A stretch of 64,000 nucleotides of DNA. Origin: Paracoccus shandongensis. GTDB lineage: Bacteria > Pseudomonadota > Alphaproteobacteria > Rhodobacterales > Rhodobacteraceae. The stretch covers positions 26,857 through 90,856 of the forward strand of contig NZ_JAFLRK010000012.1 of assembly GCF_017315735.1 (NCBI RefSeq), read 5' to 3'. Both the position numbers and the translations under genes were made by a program. Shown in pieces: positions 49,892-59,498 of the stretch; the first letter of the stretch is position 1, and every line of letters begins with the position of its first letter. The notes below the pieces were generated by a model. That model did not search any database, had not been told where the DNA came from, and saw only the letters and a program-made list of their open reading frames with translations.

Positions 49892-50818
49892 ATGCGCGAG
49901 ATGACCCTGCGCCAGGTCGAGGTGATCCGCGCCGTGATGATGGCGGGCACCATCCAGGGCGCGGCCAAGCTTTTGAACGTCAGCGCGCCGGGGATTTCGC
50001 GGCTGGTGAAATACACCGAAAGTTCGCTGGGGATCCGGCTGTTCGAGCGCAAGGGCGGGCTGTTCGTGCCGTCAGCCGAGGCCGAGGCGATCTTCGAGAT
50101 GATCCACCAGGTCTACCGCCAGATGGAGAACCTGAACGGCGCCGTGGGGGCCTTGCGCAAGGGCGAGGATGTGCGCCTGTCCTTTGCATCCGCCCCGTCC
50201 ATCGCGCAGTTCATCGCGGCGCGCGCGATCCGGGGCGTGCGGCAGCGGTTTCCGGATCTGTTCATCGACCTCAACATCCTGAAGATCGAGGAGACGACCG
50301 ACTACCTGCTGCTGGACCGGGGCGAATTCGTGATCATGTCCTCGGCCGTGGAGAACCCCGCCCTGTCCTGCGAGCCGCTGGCGCATGGGCGGCTGGTCGC
50401 CATCGTCCCGGACGGGCATCCCCTGGCGGCCAAGCGCACGATCTCGGTCCACGACCTTGCGGCCGAGGATTTCGTGGGCGTCCATCCCGACGACCCTTAT
50501 GGCGCGGCCTTGGCGAAACCGTTCCGCGATGCCGGGATCACGCCGCGATACACGATGCGGGGGCGGTTCGCGCAGACGGTGGTCAGCCTGGTGCGGCACG
50601 GGTTGGGGGTCGCGGTGATCGACGAGTTTTCCGTGGCCGAGGTTTATCTGCCCGGCGTTACCCGCCGCCCGCTGGCGGAAAGCGCGGGCATCACGGCCTG
50701 GGTGCTGACCCGCAAGGGGCGGCAATTGTCCAGCTTTGCCGAATATGCCATCGACCGCTTTCGCCGCGAGTTGGCGCAGGCGGTGGCGCGGGACGATTGG
50801 GGCAGCCCGCCGGGATAA
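49892..50818 (+). CDS. LysR family regulator, probably of the quinate/shikimate genes
   Basis: This 308-residue LysR regulator has a helix-turn-helix in LRQVEVIRAVMMAGTIQGAA and LLNVSAPGISRLVKYTESSL and an effector domain from about residue 90. It is cotranscribed with quiC and faces the shikimate dehydrogenase gene across a terminator. Since T-N11-A dyads of one sequence occur before quiC and before the ABC/BKACE genes, it is the best local candidate for their activator. ATG 49901, three codons later, is an alternative start. Confidence 0.85.
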   Translation: MREMTLRQVEVIRAVMMAGTIQGAAKLLNVSAPGISRLVKYTESSLGIRLFERKGGLFVPSAEAEAIFEMIHQVYRQMENLNGAVGALRKGEDVRLSFASAPSIAQFIAARAIRGVRQRFPDLFIDLNILKIEETTDYLLLDRGEFVIMSSAVENPALSCEPLAHGRLVAIVPDGHPLAAKRTISVHDLAAEDFVGVHPDDPYGAALAKPFRDAGITPRYTMRGRFAQTVVSLVRHGLGVAVIDEFSVAEVYLPGVTRRPLAESAGITAWVLTRKGRQLSSFAEYAIDRFRRELAQAVARDDWGSPPG

Positions 50819-50840
50819 GGGTGGGGTTTCACCCCACCCT
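50818..50840. terminator. Bidirectional terminator-like stem-loop, copy 3 of 3
   Basis: AGGGTGGGG pairs with CCCCACCCT around loop TTTCA, a perfect 9-bp stem. It lies on the LysR stop codon and 12 bp from the convergent shikimate dehydrogenase stop. It is the cleanest copy of the element also seen at 13050 and 26933. Confidence 0.7.
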
Positions 50841-50852
50841 GCGACCCGCCCG

Positions 50853-51686
50853 TCAATAGCTGATCGCCGCCGTCCGGCGCAGCTCGTCCGCCGTGGGCTT
50901 GCCGAAGCCGAAGAAATCCAGATAGGCGGGGATCTGTTCGAACAGCATGTCGGTGCCGACCTGGTATCGGCAGCCGCGCTCGGCGGCGGCGGCCAGAAAG
51001 GGCGTCATCTCGGTCTTCAGCACCACCTCGCCCACGAAGGCTGCGGGGTCGATGCGGGTCACGTCCACGGGCAGCGGATCGTCCGCGTTCATGCCCAGGG
51101 GGGATGCGTTCACCACCAGTTCGAACCCCGCCGGATCGCGGCTGCCGGTTTCCACGCGCAGGGCCGGATAGGCCGCCATCAGCCGCCCCGCCAGGGCTTG
51201 CGTCGCCGCCGGGTTGGGATCGAACAGCGCCAGCCGCGCCACGCCCGCACGCGCCAGCGAGGCCGCGATGGCCGACCCCACCCCGCCTGCGCCGACCACC
51301 AGCGCGCCGATCCCGTCCAGCCGCTGCCCCTTGGCCAGGACGCCAAGCACAAACCCCTCGCCGTCGAACATGTCGGCTTCCAGCGCGCCATCGACGCCAA
51401 GCCGCAGGGCATTGGCCGCCCCCGCGATCCGGGCCGTGACCGACACGCGGTCCGCCAGGCCGATGGTGGCGACCTTGTGCGGCATGGTGATCAGCGCGCC
51501 GTGGATGTTCGACAGCCGGAAGACCAGCGGCAGGAAGGCCGCGTAATCCTCGGGCTTGCAGCCCATCGGCACCACCACGGCGTCGATGCCCCGCGCGTCG
51601 AACCAGGGGTTATAGATCATCGGCGCCTTGAAGGTGCTGGTGGGATAGCCGATATGCGCGATCAGCCGGGTCGTGCCGCTTATCAT
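50853..51686 (-). CDS. Shikimate/quinate dehydrogenase family protein (AroE-like)
   Basis: This 277-residue member of the shikimate dehydrogenase family has the Rossmann loop VVGAGGVGSAIAASLARAG. Catalytic Lys lies in ITMPHK and the Asp in FDGEGFV. The substrate loop reads IGYPTSTFKAPMIYN, so the usual Ser-x-Ser is changed to STFK, as in several catabolic members. It likely oxidises quinate or shikimate with NAD or NADP to dehydroquinate/dehydroshikimate. GAGG lies 5 bp before the ATG. It is the last gene of the eight-gene transport/catabolic operon, 7 bp after the ATPase gene. Confidence 0.85.
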   Translation of the reverse strand: MISGTTRLIAHIGYPTSTFKAPMIYNPWFDARGIDAVVVPMGCKPEDYAAFLPLVFRLSNIHGALITMPHKVATIGLADRVSVTARIAGAANALRLGVDGALEADMFDGEGFVLGVLAKGQRLDGIGALVVGAGGVGSAIAASLARAGVARLALFDPNPAATQALAGRLMAAYPALRVETGSRDPAGFELVVNASPLGMNADDPLPVDVTRIDPAAFVGEVVLKTEMTPFLAAAAERGCRYQVGTDMLFEQIPAYLDFFGFGKPTADELRRTAAISY

Positions 51687-51693
51687 CAATGCC

Positions 51694-52433
<740 letters not shown>

Positions 52434-52437
<4 letters not shown>

Positions 52438-53480
52438 GATCTCCCTCCTTCGGGATCAAGGACGATGCGGGTGCCGGTGGCGGCGGATTGCTTGACGGCC
52501 TCGATGACGCGCAGGGTTTCCAGCCCCTCGCGGCCCGACACCAGCGGCGCTTCCTCGCCCCGGATCACGCGGGCGAACTGGCTGACCTGCCGGGCCAGCG
52601 GGTCTTCGGCGGGCACCTTTTCCCGGCTGGTTTCCAGCGGCGCATACCAGCTTCGCTCGCCCTGCGCGCGGCGCAGCGTCAGGGACGGCAATGCCAGCGA
52701 GCCATGGGTACCGCCGATCAGGTAGCAGTCCTGGTCCACCTGCGGATAGGCGGGGTTTTCGCCGCTGTTGGCCTCCCAGCTCCAGGCGGCGACGGTGGCG
52801 TCGCAGACGCTGGCGGTGGCCAGGACGCCGCTGGCGAATTCTAGCAGGATGACCGAGGTATCCTCGACCGCATGGCCGCGCGCGCCGTTCGATTCGGCCG
52901 CCGTGACGGCGGTGATGTCGCCCAGCAGGAAGCGCAGGTTGTCGATGTCGTGGATCAGGTTCAGAAAAACCGGCCCCGCGCCCTTTTCGCGCCGCCAGGC
53001 CACGTCGAAGTAATCGTCGGGCTTGTGGACCCAGAACATCGCGTTCGCCACCAGGGGACGGCCGATGGCGCCCCCGTCGATCATCTGCCTGGCGCGCTGC
53101 ATCAGCGGGTTGTGGCGGCGGTGATGGCCGGTCAGCAAGGGCACGCCCGCCGCATCCGCCGCCGCCACCAGCCGTTCGGCATCCGCCACGCTGTCGCAGA
53201 GCGGCTTTTCGACCAGCACGGGCAGGTTTGCGGCGATGCAGTCCAGACCGTGCTGCATGTGCATCCCGTTCGGCGTCGCCACGATCACGCCGTCGGGGCG
53301 ATACGCCAGCGCCTGGTCCAGCGAGGCCGCCCAAGGCGCGCCGTATTCCGCCGCCACGTCCCGCCCCACCGGATGCGGGTCGATGACGCAGGCCAGATCC
53401 GCGTCAGGCGACGCCGCGACATGCATCGCGTGCCGCCTGCCGATCAGGCCCGCGCCCATGACGGCGATGCGGGGTGTCAT
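52434..53480 (-). CDS. Gfo/Idh/MocA family dehydrogenase
   Basis: This 348-residue NAD(P)-dependent oxidoreductase has the N-terminal Rossmann loop [16 protein letters not shown]. The family [15 protein letters not shown] motif carries catalytic Lys, and [19 protein letters not shown] supplies substrate residues. The C-terminal alpha/beta domain is intact. Members oxidise cyclic polyols and sugars, so quinate or a related cyclitol is a plausible substrate. It sits between dehydroquinase and the ATPase gene with 4-bp overlaps on both sides, so it is an integral part of the operon. Confidence 0.85.
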
Positions 53481-53923
53481 GCGTCCGGTCCCGCCAGCGA
53501 CACGATCCGGCGCAGGGCCAGGCGGTATCCTTCGGTCCCGCAGCCCGCGATCACGCCGTCCGCGCGCAGGCTGACATAGGAATGGTGGCGGAACGCCTCG
53601 CGCTTGTGGACGTTCGAGATATGGACCTCGATCACCGGGCCGTCGAAGGTGTTCAGCGCATCCAGGATCGCGACCGAGGTGTGGGTATAGGCGGCGGGGT
53701 TGATGACGATGCCCGCGCCGTCCTCGCGCGCCTCGTGGATCCAGTCGATGATCTGGCCTTCGGTGTTCGATTGCAGGAAGCGGATCTGAACCCCCAGGTC
53801 CGCCGCCAGGGCCGCGCAGTCGCGTTCCACATCGGCCAGGGTTTCCGACCCATAGATATGCGGCTGGCGCTTGCCCAGCAGGTTCAGGTTGGGACCGTTG
53901 AGGATATAGACGAGCTTGGGCAT
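53477..53923 (-). CDS. aroQ: Type II 3-dehydroquinate dehydratase
   Basis: This 148-residue type II dehydroquinase converts 3-dehydroquinate to 3-dehydroshikimate. Motifs: [19 protein letters not shown] (lid loop with catalytic Arg and Tyr), [12 protein letters not shown] and [22 protein letters not shown] [20 protein letters not shown] (catalytic His). In this catabolic operon it serves the quinate pathway (QuiB role). Its stop overlaps the Gfo/Idh start. A stem-loop separates it from the upstream binding-protein gene. Confidence 0.92.
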   Translation of the reverse strand: MPKLVYILNGPNLNLLGKRQPHIYGSETLADVERDCAALAADLGVQIRFLQSNTEGQIIDWIHEAREDGAGIVINPAAYTHTSVAILDALNTFDGPVIEVHISNVHKREAFRHHSYVSLRADGVIAGCGTEGYRLALRRIVSLAGPDA

Positions 53924-53949
53924 GGGTGTTCACTTCCAGGGCAGGGGAT

Positions 53950-53972
53950 GCCCGGCGGGATGGCCGCCGGGC
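53950..53972. other. Stem-loop between binding-protein gene and aroQ
   Basis: GCCCGGCGG pairs perfectly with CCGCCGGGC around a 5-base loop, just after the binding-protein stop in transcription order. As with the hairpin at 9538-9560, it may stabilise the binding-protein mRNA or reduce read-through. Confidence 0.5.
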
Positions 53973-53979
53973 GGTTGGT

Positions 53980-54798
53980 TTACTGGGCGATGGTGAAGGG
54001 CACGCCTTCCATTTCCGCGGGCAGTTGCGGCGGATCCATGTTCATCCAGGTGTTGTAGATGCCCTTGAATTCGTCCGTCGCCATGAATTCCGTCAGGAAG
54101 GCGTTGACGGTCTGGTTCCAGTCGGCCTCGCCCAGACGGGTGCCGACGCCGTTGTACAGCGCGGTCAGGGGCATCTTGTTTTCGTATTTGCCGGGCGCGC
54201 CTGCCTCGATCCGGGTGATGTAGAACTGGTTGCCGCCCACCGCATCGACCTGGCCCGACAACAGCGCCTGGATGGTCGCCGCGTCGTCGTCAAAGCGCAT
54301 GATGTTGGTGCCTTCCGGCGCAAGCGCCGTCAGCGCGGTGTCCTGCGCGGCGGACCGGGGCACGCCGATGCGGTAATCGGCCAGCTTGTCGGGGCTGGAC
54401 ATGTCGGCGTCCTTCGGCCCCACCACCGACATCTGGTTCGCGGCATAGGGGACCGAGAACTGGATCGACTGCGCCCGTTCCGGGTTCATGGCCATGGTGG
54501 CGAACAGCACGTCCACCTTGTCGGTGGTCAGCGCCGGGATGCGGTTGGCGACGGCCAGGGGCACGAACTCGGCCTCGACGCCGAGGTATTCGGCGAAGGC
54601 GCGGCCCATGGCGGCGTCGTATCCGTCGGCCTGCCCGGCGGAATTGATGCAGCCCCAGGGGCAGTTGTCGCCCTGGATGCCGATGCGGATGGTGCCCGAG
54701 GCCTTGGCCTCCTCGACCGAGCGGGCGTCGGCGGGGGCGGCGCTGAGCGCGGCAAGCGCCAGGACGCCGGCGGCGGCGATGCGGGTGAAGTTCAGCAT
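53980..54798 (-). CDS. Family 3 ABC substrate-binding protein, tandem copy 1
   Basis: This 272-residue periplasmic binding protein has a Sec signal peptide (about residues 1-26, ending ADA) and the family 3 body: SGTIRIGIQGDNCPWGCINS, GYDAAMGRAFAEYLGVEAEF, NRIPALTTDKVDVLFATMA and RFDDDAATIQALLSGQVDAV. It is a clear tandem paralog of the next entry, as they share DNCPWGC and the same length. Two binding proteins for one permease pair imply two ligands, for example quinate and shikimate. Confidence 0.88.
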   Translation of the reverse strand: MLNFTRIAAAGVLALAALSAAPADARSVEEAKASGTIRIGIQGDNCPWGCINSAGQADGYDAAMGRAFAEYLGVEAEFVPLAVANRIPALTTDKVDVLFATMAMNPERAQSIQFSVPYAANQMSVVGPKDADMSSPDKLADYRIGVPRSAAQDTALTALAPEGTNIMRFDDDAATIQALLSGQVDAVGGNQFYITRIEAGAPGKYENKMPLTALYNGVGTRLGEADWNQTVNAFLTEFMATDEFKGIYNTWMNMDPPQLPAEMEGVPFTIAQ

Positions 54799-54838
54799 GG
54801 TTATCCTCCCTGAATGCGGACCTGTGGTCCTTTAAAGC

Positions 54839-55648
54839 TTATTGTTGCGCCACGGTGAAGCTGACGCCGTCGATGGTTTCGGGCAGGTCCGGGACCGGCA
54901 CCTGCAGCCATTCGGCATAGGCGGCGTTGAAGGCCTCGCTGCCGATGAAGCCGTCCAGAAAATCATTCGCGGCGCTGTTCCAGTCGCTTTCCCCAAGGCG
55001 CGAGGCGATGCCCTGGAACAGCGCGCCGATGGGGAACTTGTTCTCGAATTCGCCGGGGCGCGCGGCTTCCAGGCGCTGGATGTAGAACTGGTTCGATCCG
55101 ACCGCCTCGACCTGGCGGGACACGAGGGCCTGGATATTGGCCGCGTCGTCGTCGAACCGCTGGATGGTGGTGTCGGACGGGGCCTCGGCGGTCAGGATCG
55201 TGTCCATCGGCGTGGACCGGGGAACGCCGACCGACCGGCCCGCCAGCGCGGCCAGATCGGGCAGGTCGGTCGATTTCGGGGCCGTCACGAACAGCGTGTT
55301 TTCCGCGTAAGGCTGACTGAACTGCACCGATTGCGCGCGTTCGGCGGTGATGCCCAGGGACGCGATCAGCACGTCCACCTTGTCGGTGGTCAGGGCGGGG
55401 ATGCGGTTTGCCACGGCCATGGGCACGAACTCGGCCTTCAGCCCCAGGTGTTCGGCGAAGGCGCGGGCAACAGCGGCGTCGAAGCCCTGCGCCTCGCCCG
55501 TGCTGCCCAGGCAGCCCCAGGGGCAGTTGTCGGCCTGGATGCCGACGATCAGCGTGCCGGATGCCTTGGCTTCCTCAAGGCTGCGGGCGTCGGCGGCACC
55601 GATGCTCAGCGCCAGCGCGGCGGCGGCCAGGGTCAGTTTCCGAAGCAT
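54839..55648 (-). CDS. Family 3 ABC substrate-binding protein, tandem copy 2
   Basis: This 269-residue binding protein has a signal ending SIGAADA and the body SGTLIVGIQADNCPWGCLGS, GFDAAVARAFAEHLGLKAEF and RFDDDAANIQALVSRQVEAV. It resembles the downstream copy along its whole length, with differences in the middle (PKSTDLPDLAALAGRSVGV against PKDADMSSPDKLADYRIGV). GGGAGGAAAAG precedes the ATG. The 40-bp spacer to copy 1 contains a small GGACC/GGTCC hairpin. Confidence 0.88.
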   Translation of the reverse strand: MLRKLTLAAAALALSIGAADARSLEEAKASGTLIVGIQADNCPWGCLGSTGEAQGFDAAVARAFAEHLGLKAEFVPMAVANRIPALTTDKVDVLIASLGITAERAQSVQFSQPYAENTLFVTAPKSTDLPDLAALAGRSVGVPRSTPMDTILTAEAPSDTTIQRFDDDAANIQALVSRQVEAVGSNQFYIQRLEAARPGEFENKFPIGALFQGIASRLGESDWNSAANDFLDGFIGSEAFNAAYAEWLQVPVPDLPETIDGVSFTVAQQ

Positions 55649-55674
55649 GTCTTTTCCTCCCATGGACATGTGGT

Positions 55675-56325
55675 TCAGCGGCGGTCGCGGGCCAGGCGAC
55701 GTTCCATCCGCCCGCCCCACAGCGACAAGGGCCAGCACAGCAGGAAATAGAGTAGCCCCACGATGCCGAAGACGATCAGCGGCTTGAAGGTCTGGTTCGA
55801 CACGATCTGCCCCGCCCGGGTCAGCTCGATGAAGCCCACTATGGCCGCCAGCGAGGTGCCTTTCAGCAGTTGCACCAGAAAGCCGATGGTGGCGGGCAGC
55901 GACAGCCGGAACGCCTGGGGCAGGATGATGTCGCGCATCAGGCTGCGATACTTGATGCCCAGGGCGTGCGCGGCCTCGGATTGCCCCAGGGGCACGGCCT
56001 GGATGGCGCCGCGCCAGATTTCTCCCAGATAGGCGGATGCGTGGGCGGTCAGCGCGATGGCGACCGCGCCCCAGGCAGGCGGTTCCAGCCCCAGCAGCGG
56101 CAGGCCGAAATAGACGACGAAAAGCTGCATCAGCAGGGGCGTGCCCTGGAAGATGGCGATCCAGGCGGCGGCGATGGTGCGCAGCCAGCGGCGGCGGGAC
56201 ACGCGCACCAGCGCCACGACCAGGCCGAAGGCGATGCCGCCCACGAAGCCGATGGCGGTCAGCGCCAGCGTCCAGCCCAGGCCGCGCAGCAGGAACAGCA
56301 GTTCGGGGGTTCCGATGGATGCCAT
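55675..56325 (-). CDS. Polar amino-acid-type ABC permease (HisM/GlnP family)
   Basis: This 216-residue inner-membrane permease has about five helices, beginning LRGLGWTLALTAIGFVGGIA. The conserved FFVQGTPLLMQLF-like FQGTPLLMQLFVVYFGLPLL and the EAA loop GAIQAVPLGQSEAAHALGIK are present. It forms the channel with the permease at 56337 for the importer with tandem binding proteins. It ends 26 bp before the second binding-protein gene. Confidence 0.88.
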   Translation of the reverse strand: MASIGTPELLFLLRGLGWTLALTAIGFVGGIAFGLVVALVRVSRRRWLRTIAAAWIAIFQGTPLLMQLFVVYFGLPLLGLEPPAWGAVAIALTAHASAYLGEIWRGAIQAVPLGQSEAAHALGIKYRSLMRDIILPQAFRLSLPATIGFLVQLLKGTSLAAIVGFIELTRAGQIVSNQTFKPLIVFGIVGLLYFLLCWPLSLWGGRMERRLARDRR

Positions 56326-56336
56326 GTCCGGTTCCT

Positions 56337-56999
56337 TCAGCGCGTGGGATAGGTGAAGGCCGCGCGGGATATCAGCGCGAACAGCGACATCACCAGCCAG
56401 GACAGCGCCAGATACATCGCGGTGATGGTGAAATAGACCTCGAAGCTGCGGAAGGTGTCGCCGTCGATCCGCTGCGCCACGCTTGTCAGCTCGAAGGCGG
56501 AAATCGAGGTGGCGATGGAGGTCGTCAGCGTCAGCAGGATGAACTGGCTGGCAAGCGAGGGGAACACGGCGCGCAGCGCGGGTTTCAGGATGATCTTGCG
56601 AAAGATCTCGCCCTGGCGCAGGCCCAGGGCCAGGCCCGCCTCGGTCTGGCCCTTGGGGATGCTTTCGACGCCGCCGCGGATGATCTCGATCGCATAGGCG
56701 CCGCCGTTCACGCCAAGCGCGATGATGGCGGTGGTGGTGGGGTTCAGCCGGACGCCCGCCAGCGGCAGGGCGAAGAAGATGAAGAAGATCTGCACCAGGA
56801 AGGGCGTGTTGCGGATCAGTTCCACGAAGGCGATCACCAGGGCCTGTCCGATGCGGCTGTTCGACCGGCGGATCGCCACGCCGATGACGCCGATCACCAG
56901 CGCCAGGATCATGCCGGAAACCGCCAGGAACAGCGTGCCGCCAAGACCCGCCAGCAATTCGGGCCAGCGCGTCCAGACGACGCCGAAGTCAAGGTTCAT
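56337..56999 (-). CDS. Polar amino-acid-type ABC permease (HisQ/GltJ family)
   Basis: This 220-residue permease is the first gene of the eight-gene minus-strand operon. FVELIRNTPFLVQIFFIFFA and the EAA motif GGVESIPKGQTEAGLALGLR identify the polar amino-acid family. Its promoter lies in the 203-bp divergent region shared with the BKACE gene, where a T-N11-A dyad occurs. It acts together with the second permease 11 bp downstream. Confidence 0.88.
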   Translation of the reverse strand: MNLDFGVVWTRWPELLAGLGGTLFLAVSGMILALVIGVIGVAIRRSNSRIGQALVIAFVELIRNTPFLVQIFFIFFALPLAGVRLNPTTTAIIALGVNGGAYAIEIIRGGVESIPKGQTEAGLALGLRQGEIFRKIILKPALRAVFPSLASQFILLTLTTSIATSISAFELTSVAQRIDGDTFRSFEVYFTITAMYLALSWLVMSLFALISRAAFTYPTR

Positions 57000-57099
57000 G
57001 GTTCCCCCCCTCCCCAGGTGGCATGATTCAGGCGTTGCCCTTTCAAGGGAAACTGGACCGGGACGGGCGTTCCGTCAAATACCAAACCCCGAATTTTCA

Positions 57100-57112
57100 T
57101 AACATGATGTTA
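57100..57112. promoter_or_regulatory. Dyad in the ABC/BKACE divergent promoter, LysR-type box
   Basis: TAACAT-G-ATGTTA is a perfect dyad with T57100-N11-A57112. The 15-base stretch beginning here matches the dyad upstream of quiC except for its two central bases. It lies 91 bp before the BKACE start and 101 bp before the permease start. Confidence 0.6.
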
Positions 57113-57202
57113 ATTTGCTTTCGGGGGGCAGGTCTTGTTCCCGTCTGGCGGGCGCGTGGTTTTTGGCCGATCATGGCACCCCATGCTGCGAAAGGACCGG
57201 CC

Positions 57203-58042
57203 ATGACCAATCCCTGCATCATCTGCGTGGCGATCACCGGATCGCTGCCGACCAAGGACAACAACCCCGCCGTGCCGATCACGATTTCCGAACAGATCGA
57301 GTCCACGCAGGAGGCCTTCGAGGCCGGCGCCACCATCGCCCACTGCCATGTCCGCGACGACGAGGGCAAGCCCACCAGCGACCCCGACCGCTTCGCGCGC
57401 CTGAAGGAAGGGCTGGAAAAGCACTGTCCCGGCCTGATCGTGCAACTGTCCACCGGCGGGCGGTCGGGGGCCGGCCGGGCGCGGGGCGGGATGCTGCCCC
57501 TGCGGCCCGACATGGCGTCCCTGTCGGTAGGGTCCAACAACTTCCCGACCCGTGTCTATGAGAACCCGCCCGATCTGGTGGACTGGCTGGCCGCCGAAAT
57601 GCTGGCCCATGACGTGAAGCCGGAAATCGAGGCTTTCGACCTGTCCCACATCCTCAAGGCCCATCAGATGTGGAAGGCGGGCCAGATCAAGGACCGGCCC
57701 TATGTGCAGTTCGTGATGGGCGTGAAAAACGCCATGCCCGCCGACCGCGAGGTGTTCGACTATTACATCCACACCGTGAAGCGGCTGTTCGGCGCGGACG
57801 CGCCCTGGTGCGCGGCGGGGATCGGGCCGAACCAGATCGTGCTGAACGAATGGGCCATCGGCGCGGGCGGCCACGCCCGCACGGGGCTTGAGGACAACGT
57901 GCGCCTGGACCGCGACACCTTGGCGCCGTCCAACGCCGCGCTGGTCCGCCGCGCGGCCGGGATCGCCGAGAAGCATGGCCGTCCTGTCGCGACATGGCAG
58001 CAGGCGCGGCGGATCCTGGGGCTGCGGATGCCGGACGCATAA
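57203..58042 (+). CDS. Beta-keto acid cleavage enzyme (BKACE/DUF849)
   Basis: This 279-residue TIM-barrel enzyme of the BKACE family condenses a beta-keto acid with acetyl-CoA to yield acetoacetate and an acyl-CoA. Zinc-binding histidines lie in AHCHVRDDEGKP, and the family segments QLSTGGRSGAGRARGGML, IEAFDLSHI and GIGPNQIVLN are present. AAAGGA precedes ATG 57203. It is divergent from the quinate/shikimate-type importer operon and sits beside pca genes, so beta-ketoadipate or a breakdown product is a candidate substrate. Confidence 0.85.
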   Translation: MTNPCIICVAITGSLPTKDNNPAVPITISEQIESTQEAFEAGATIAHCHVRDDEGKPTSDPDRFARLKEGLEKHCPGLIVQLSTGGRSGAGRARGGMLPLRPDMASLSVGSNNFPTRVYENPPDLVDWLAAEMLAHDVKPEIEAFDLSHILKAHQMWKAGQIKDRPYVQFVMGVKNAMPADREVFDYYIHTVKRLFGADAPWCAAGIGPNQIVLNEWAIGAGGHARTGLEDNVRLDRDTLAPSNAALVRRAAGIAEKHGRPVATWQQARRILGLRMPDA

Positions 58043-58205
58043 CCGGCAAGACATGGGGCGACATGCAAATATCATGCCCCAGGCTAAGCGTGGCGCTTTG
58101 CCGCAGGGCCGGGGCGTGGTAAGCCCCGCGCAGGGGATGAGGACGCGTTACGGATCGTAGCCACGGTGGGAACCTGTCGCCGTCCCCACTGGGAAGGAGA
58201 CAAAC

Positions 58206-59468
58206 GTGATACCCACCTCTCAAAGCACTGCGGCGCGGACCGTGGCGATCCTGTGCTGGATCGCCGTTGTCCTGGACGGCTTCGACCTGGTCGTGCTGGG
58301 GGCGCTGATCCCCACGCTGACCGGGGGCGACATGCCCTGGATGACGCCCGCGCAGGCGACCTTCGTGTCCACCATCAGCCTTGTGGGCATGACGCTGGGC
58401 GCGCTGTCCATCGGGATCGCCACCGACTGGCTGGGCCGGCGCAAGGTGATGATCTTCGCCGTTCTGGTCTTTTCCGCGCTGACGCTGGCCTGCGCCTTTG
58501 CGCAGAGCTATGTCCAGCTTGGCATCTTCCGCTTCCTGGCGGGCTTCGGCTTGGGGGGCTGCCTGCCCACCGCCATCGCCATGGTGACGGAATTCTCGCG
58601 CGGGCGGGCGGGCAAGGCCTCGACCACGGTGATGACGGGTTATCACGTGGGGGCGGTCTCGACCGCGCTGTTGGGGCTTCTGGTGCTGCCGACGCTTGGC
58701 TGGCACGCGATGTTCATCATCGGCGCCATCCCGGGCTTCATCCTGGCGCCGGTCATGTATCGCACCCTGCCCGAATCGCCGTCCTTCCTGCTGGCCACCG
58801 GCCGGCGTGCCGAGGCCGAGGCCATCGCCAGCCGTTACGGCCTGGTCCTGCCCGAGGCCAGCCCCGTCCCCGAGGAGCGCGCCTCCCTGCCCACCCTGTT
58901 CCGGGGCGCGTTCCTGCGCAATTCCATCGCGATCTGCGTGACATCCTTCATGGGGCTGCTGCTGGTCTATGGCCTGAACACCTGGCTGCCCAAGCTGATG
59001 GTGACGGCGGGATACAGCCTGACGGGCGGGCTGTGGCTGCTGCTGCTGCTGAACGCGGGCGCGATCGCCGGGCTTCTGGTGGCGGGCCAGGTGGGCGACC
59101 GGGTCGGGCTGAAACTGGCCGCGGTGGCCTGGTTCCTGTGCGGGGCGGTGCTGCTGGCGGTGCTGTCGATCCGCATGGGGCCGGTGCTGCTTTATCCGAT
59201 GGTGTTCCTGACGGGCTGCTTCGTGTTTTCGGCGCAGGTGCTGGTCTATGCCTTCGTGGCGTCCAACTATCCGCCGGGGGTGCGGGCGACGGCGCTTGGC
59301 GTGGCGGCGGGGGTCGGACGCATGGGGGCCATCGCCGGGCCGCTGGTCGGCGGCACGCTGGTGTCGATGGGACTGGGCCATCCCTGGGGCTTCTATGTCT
59401 TCGCGGCGGTGGGCCTGCTGGGCGCGCTGGCGCTGGCGCAGTCAACCGTGATCCGCCAGAAGCTGTGA
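58206..59468 (+). CDS. pcaK: MFS aromatic acid:H+ symporter (AAHS family)
   Basis: This 420-residue, 12-helix transporter of the AAHS family has the signature DGFDLVVLGALIPTL in helix 1. MFS motif A follows as GIATDWLGRRKVMI, and the FRFLAGFGLGGCLPTAIAMV stretch is typical of PcaK/BenK. It imports protocatechuate, 4-hydroxybenzoate or quinate/shikimate with a proton. The GTG start follows AAGGAGA. A terminator hairpin begins directly after the stop, facing convergent pcaB. The substrate is not fixed by the sequence, so the symbol is tentative. Confidence 0.82.
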   Translation: MIPTSQSTAARTVAILCWIAVVLDGFDLVVLGALIPTLTGGDMPWMTPAQATFVSTISLVGMTLGALSIGIATDWLGRRKVMIFAVLVFSALTLACAFAQSYVQLGIFRFLAGFGLGGCLPTAIAMVTEFSRGRAGKASTTVMTGYHVGAVSTALLGLLVLPTLGWHAMFIIGAIPGFILAPVMYRTLPESPSFLLATGRRAEAEAIASRYGLVLPEASPVPEERASLPTLFRGAFLRNSIAICVTSFMGLLLVYGLNTWLPKLMVTAGYSLTGGLWLLLLLNAGAIAGLLVAGQVGDRVGLKLAAVAWFLCGAVLLAVLSIRMGPVLLYPMVFLTGCFVFSAQVLVYAFVASNYPPGVRATALGVAAGVGRMGAIAGPLVGGTLVSMGLGHPWGFYVFAAVGLLGALALAQSTVIRQKL

Positions 59469-59473
59469 CAAGG

Positions 59474-59496
59474 AAGGGGCGCGAAAAGCGCCCCTT
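59474..59496. terminator. Bidirectional intrinsic terminator
   Basis: AAGGGGCGC pairs with GCGCCCCTT around loop GAAAA and is followed by T on one side and preceded by A on the other. It lies between the convergent AAHS transporter and pcaB genes and can serve both. Confidence 0.75.
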
Positions 59497-59498
59497 TC

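Noticed and set aside
57687..59381. Minus-strand frame opposite BKACE and the AAHS transporter
   Set aside because: It spans two real plus-strand genes and a promoter gap and has no protein family likeness.
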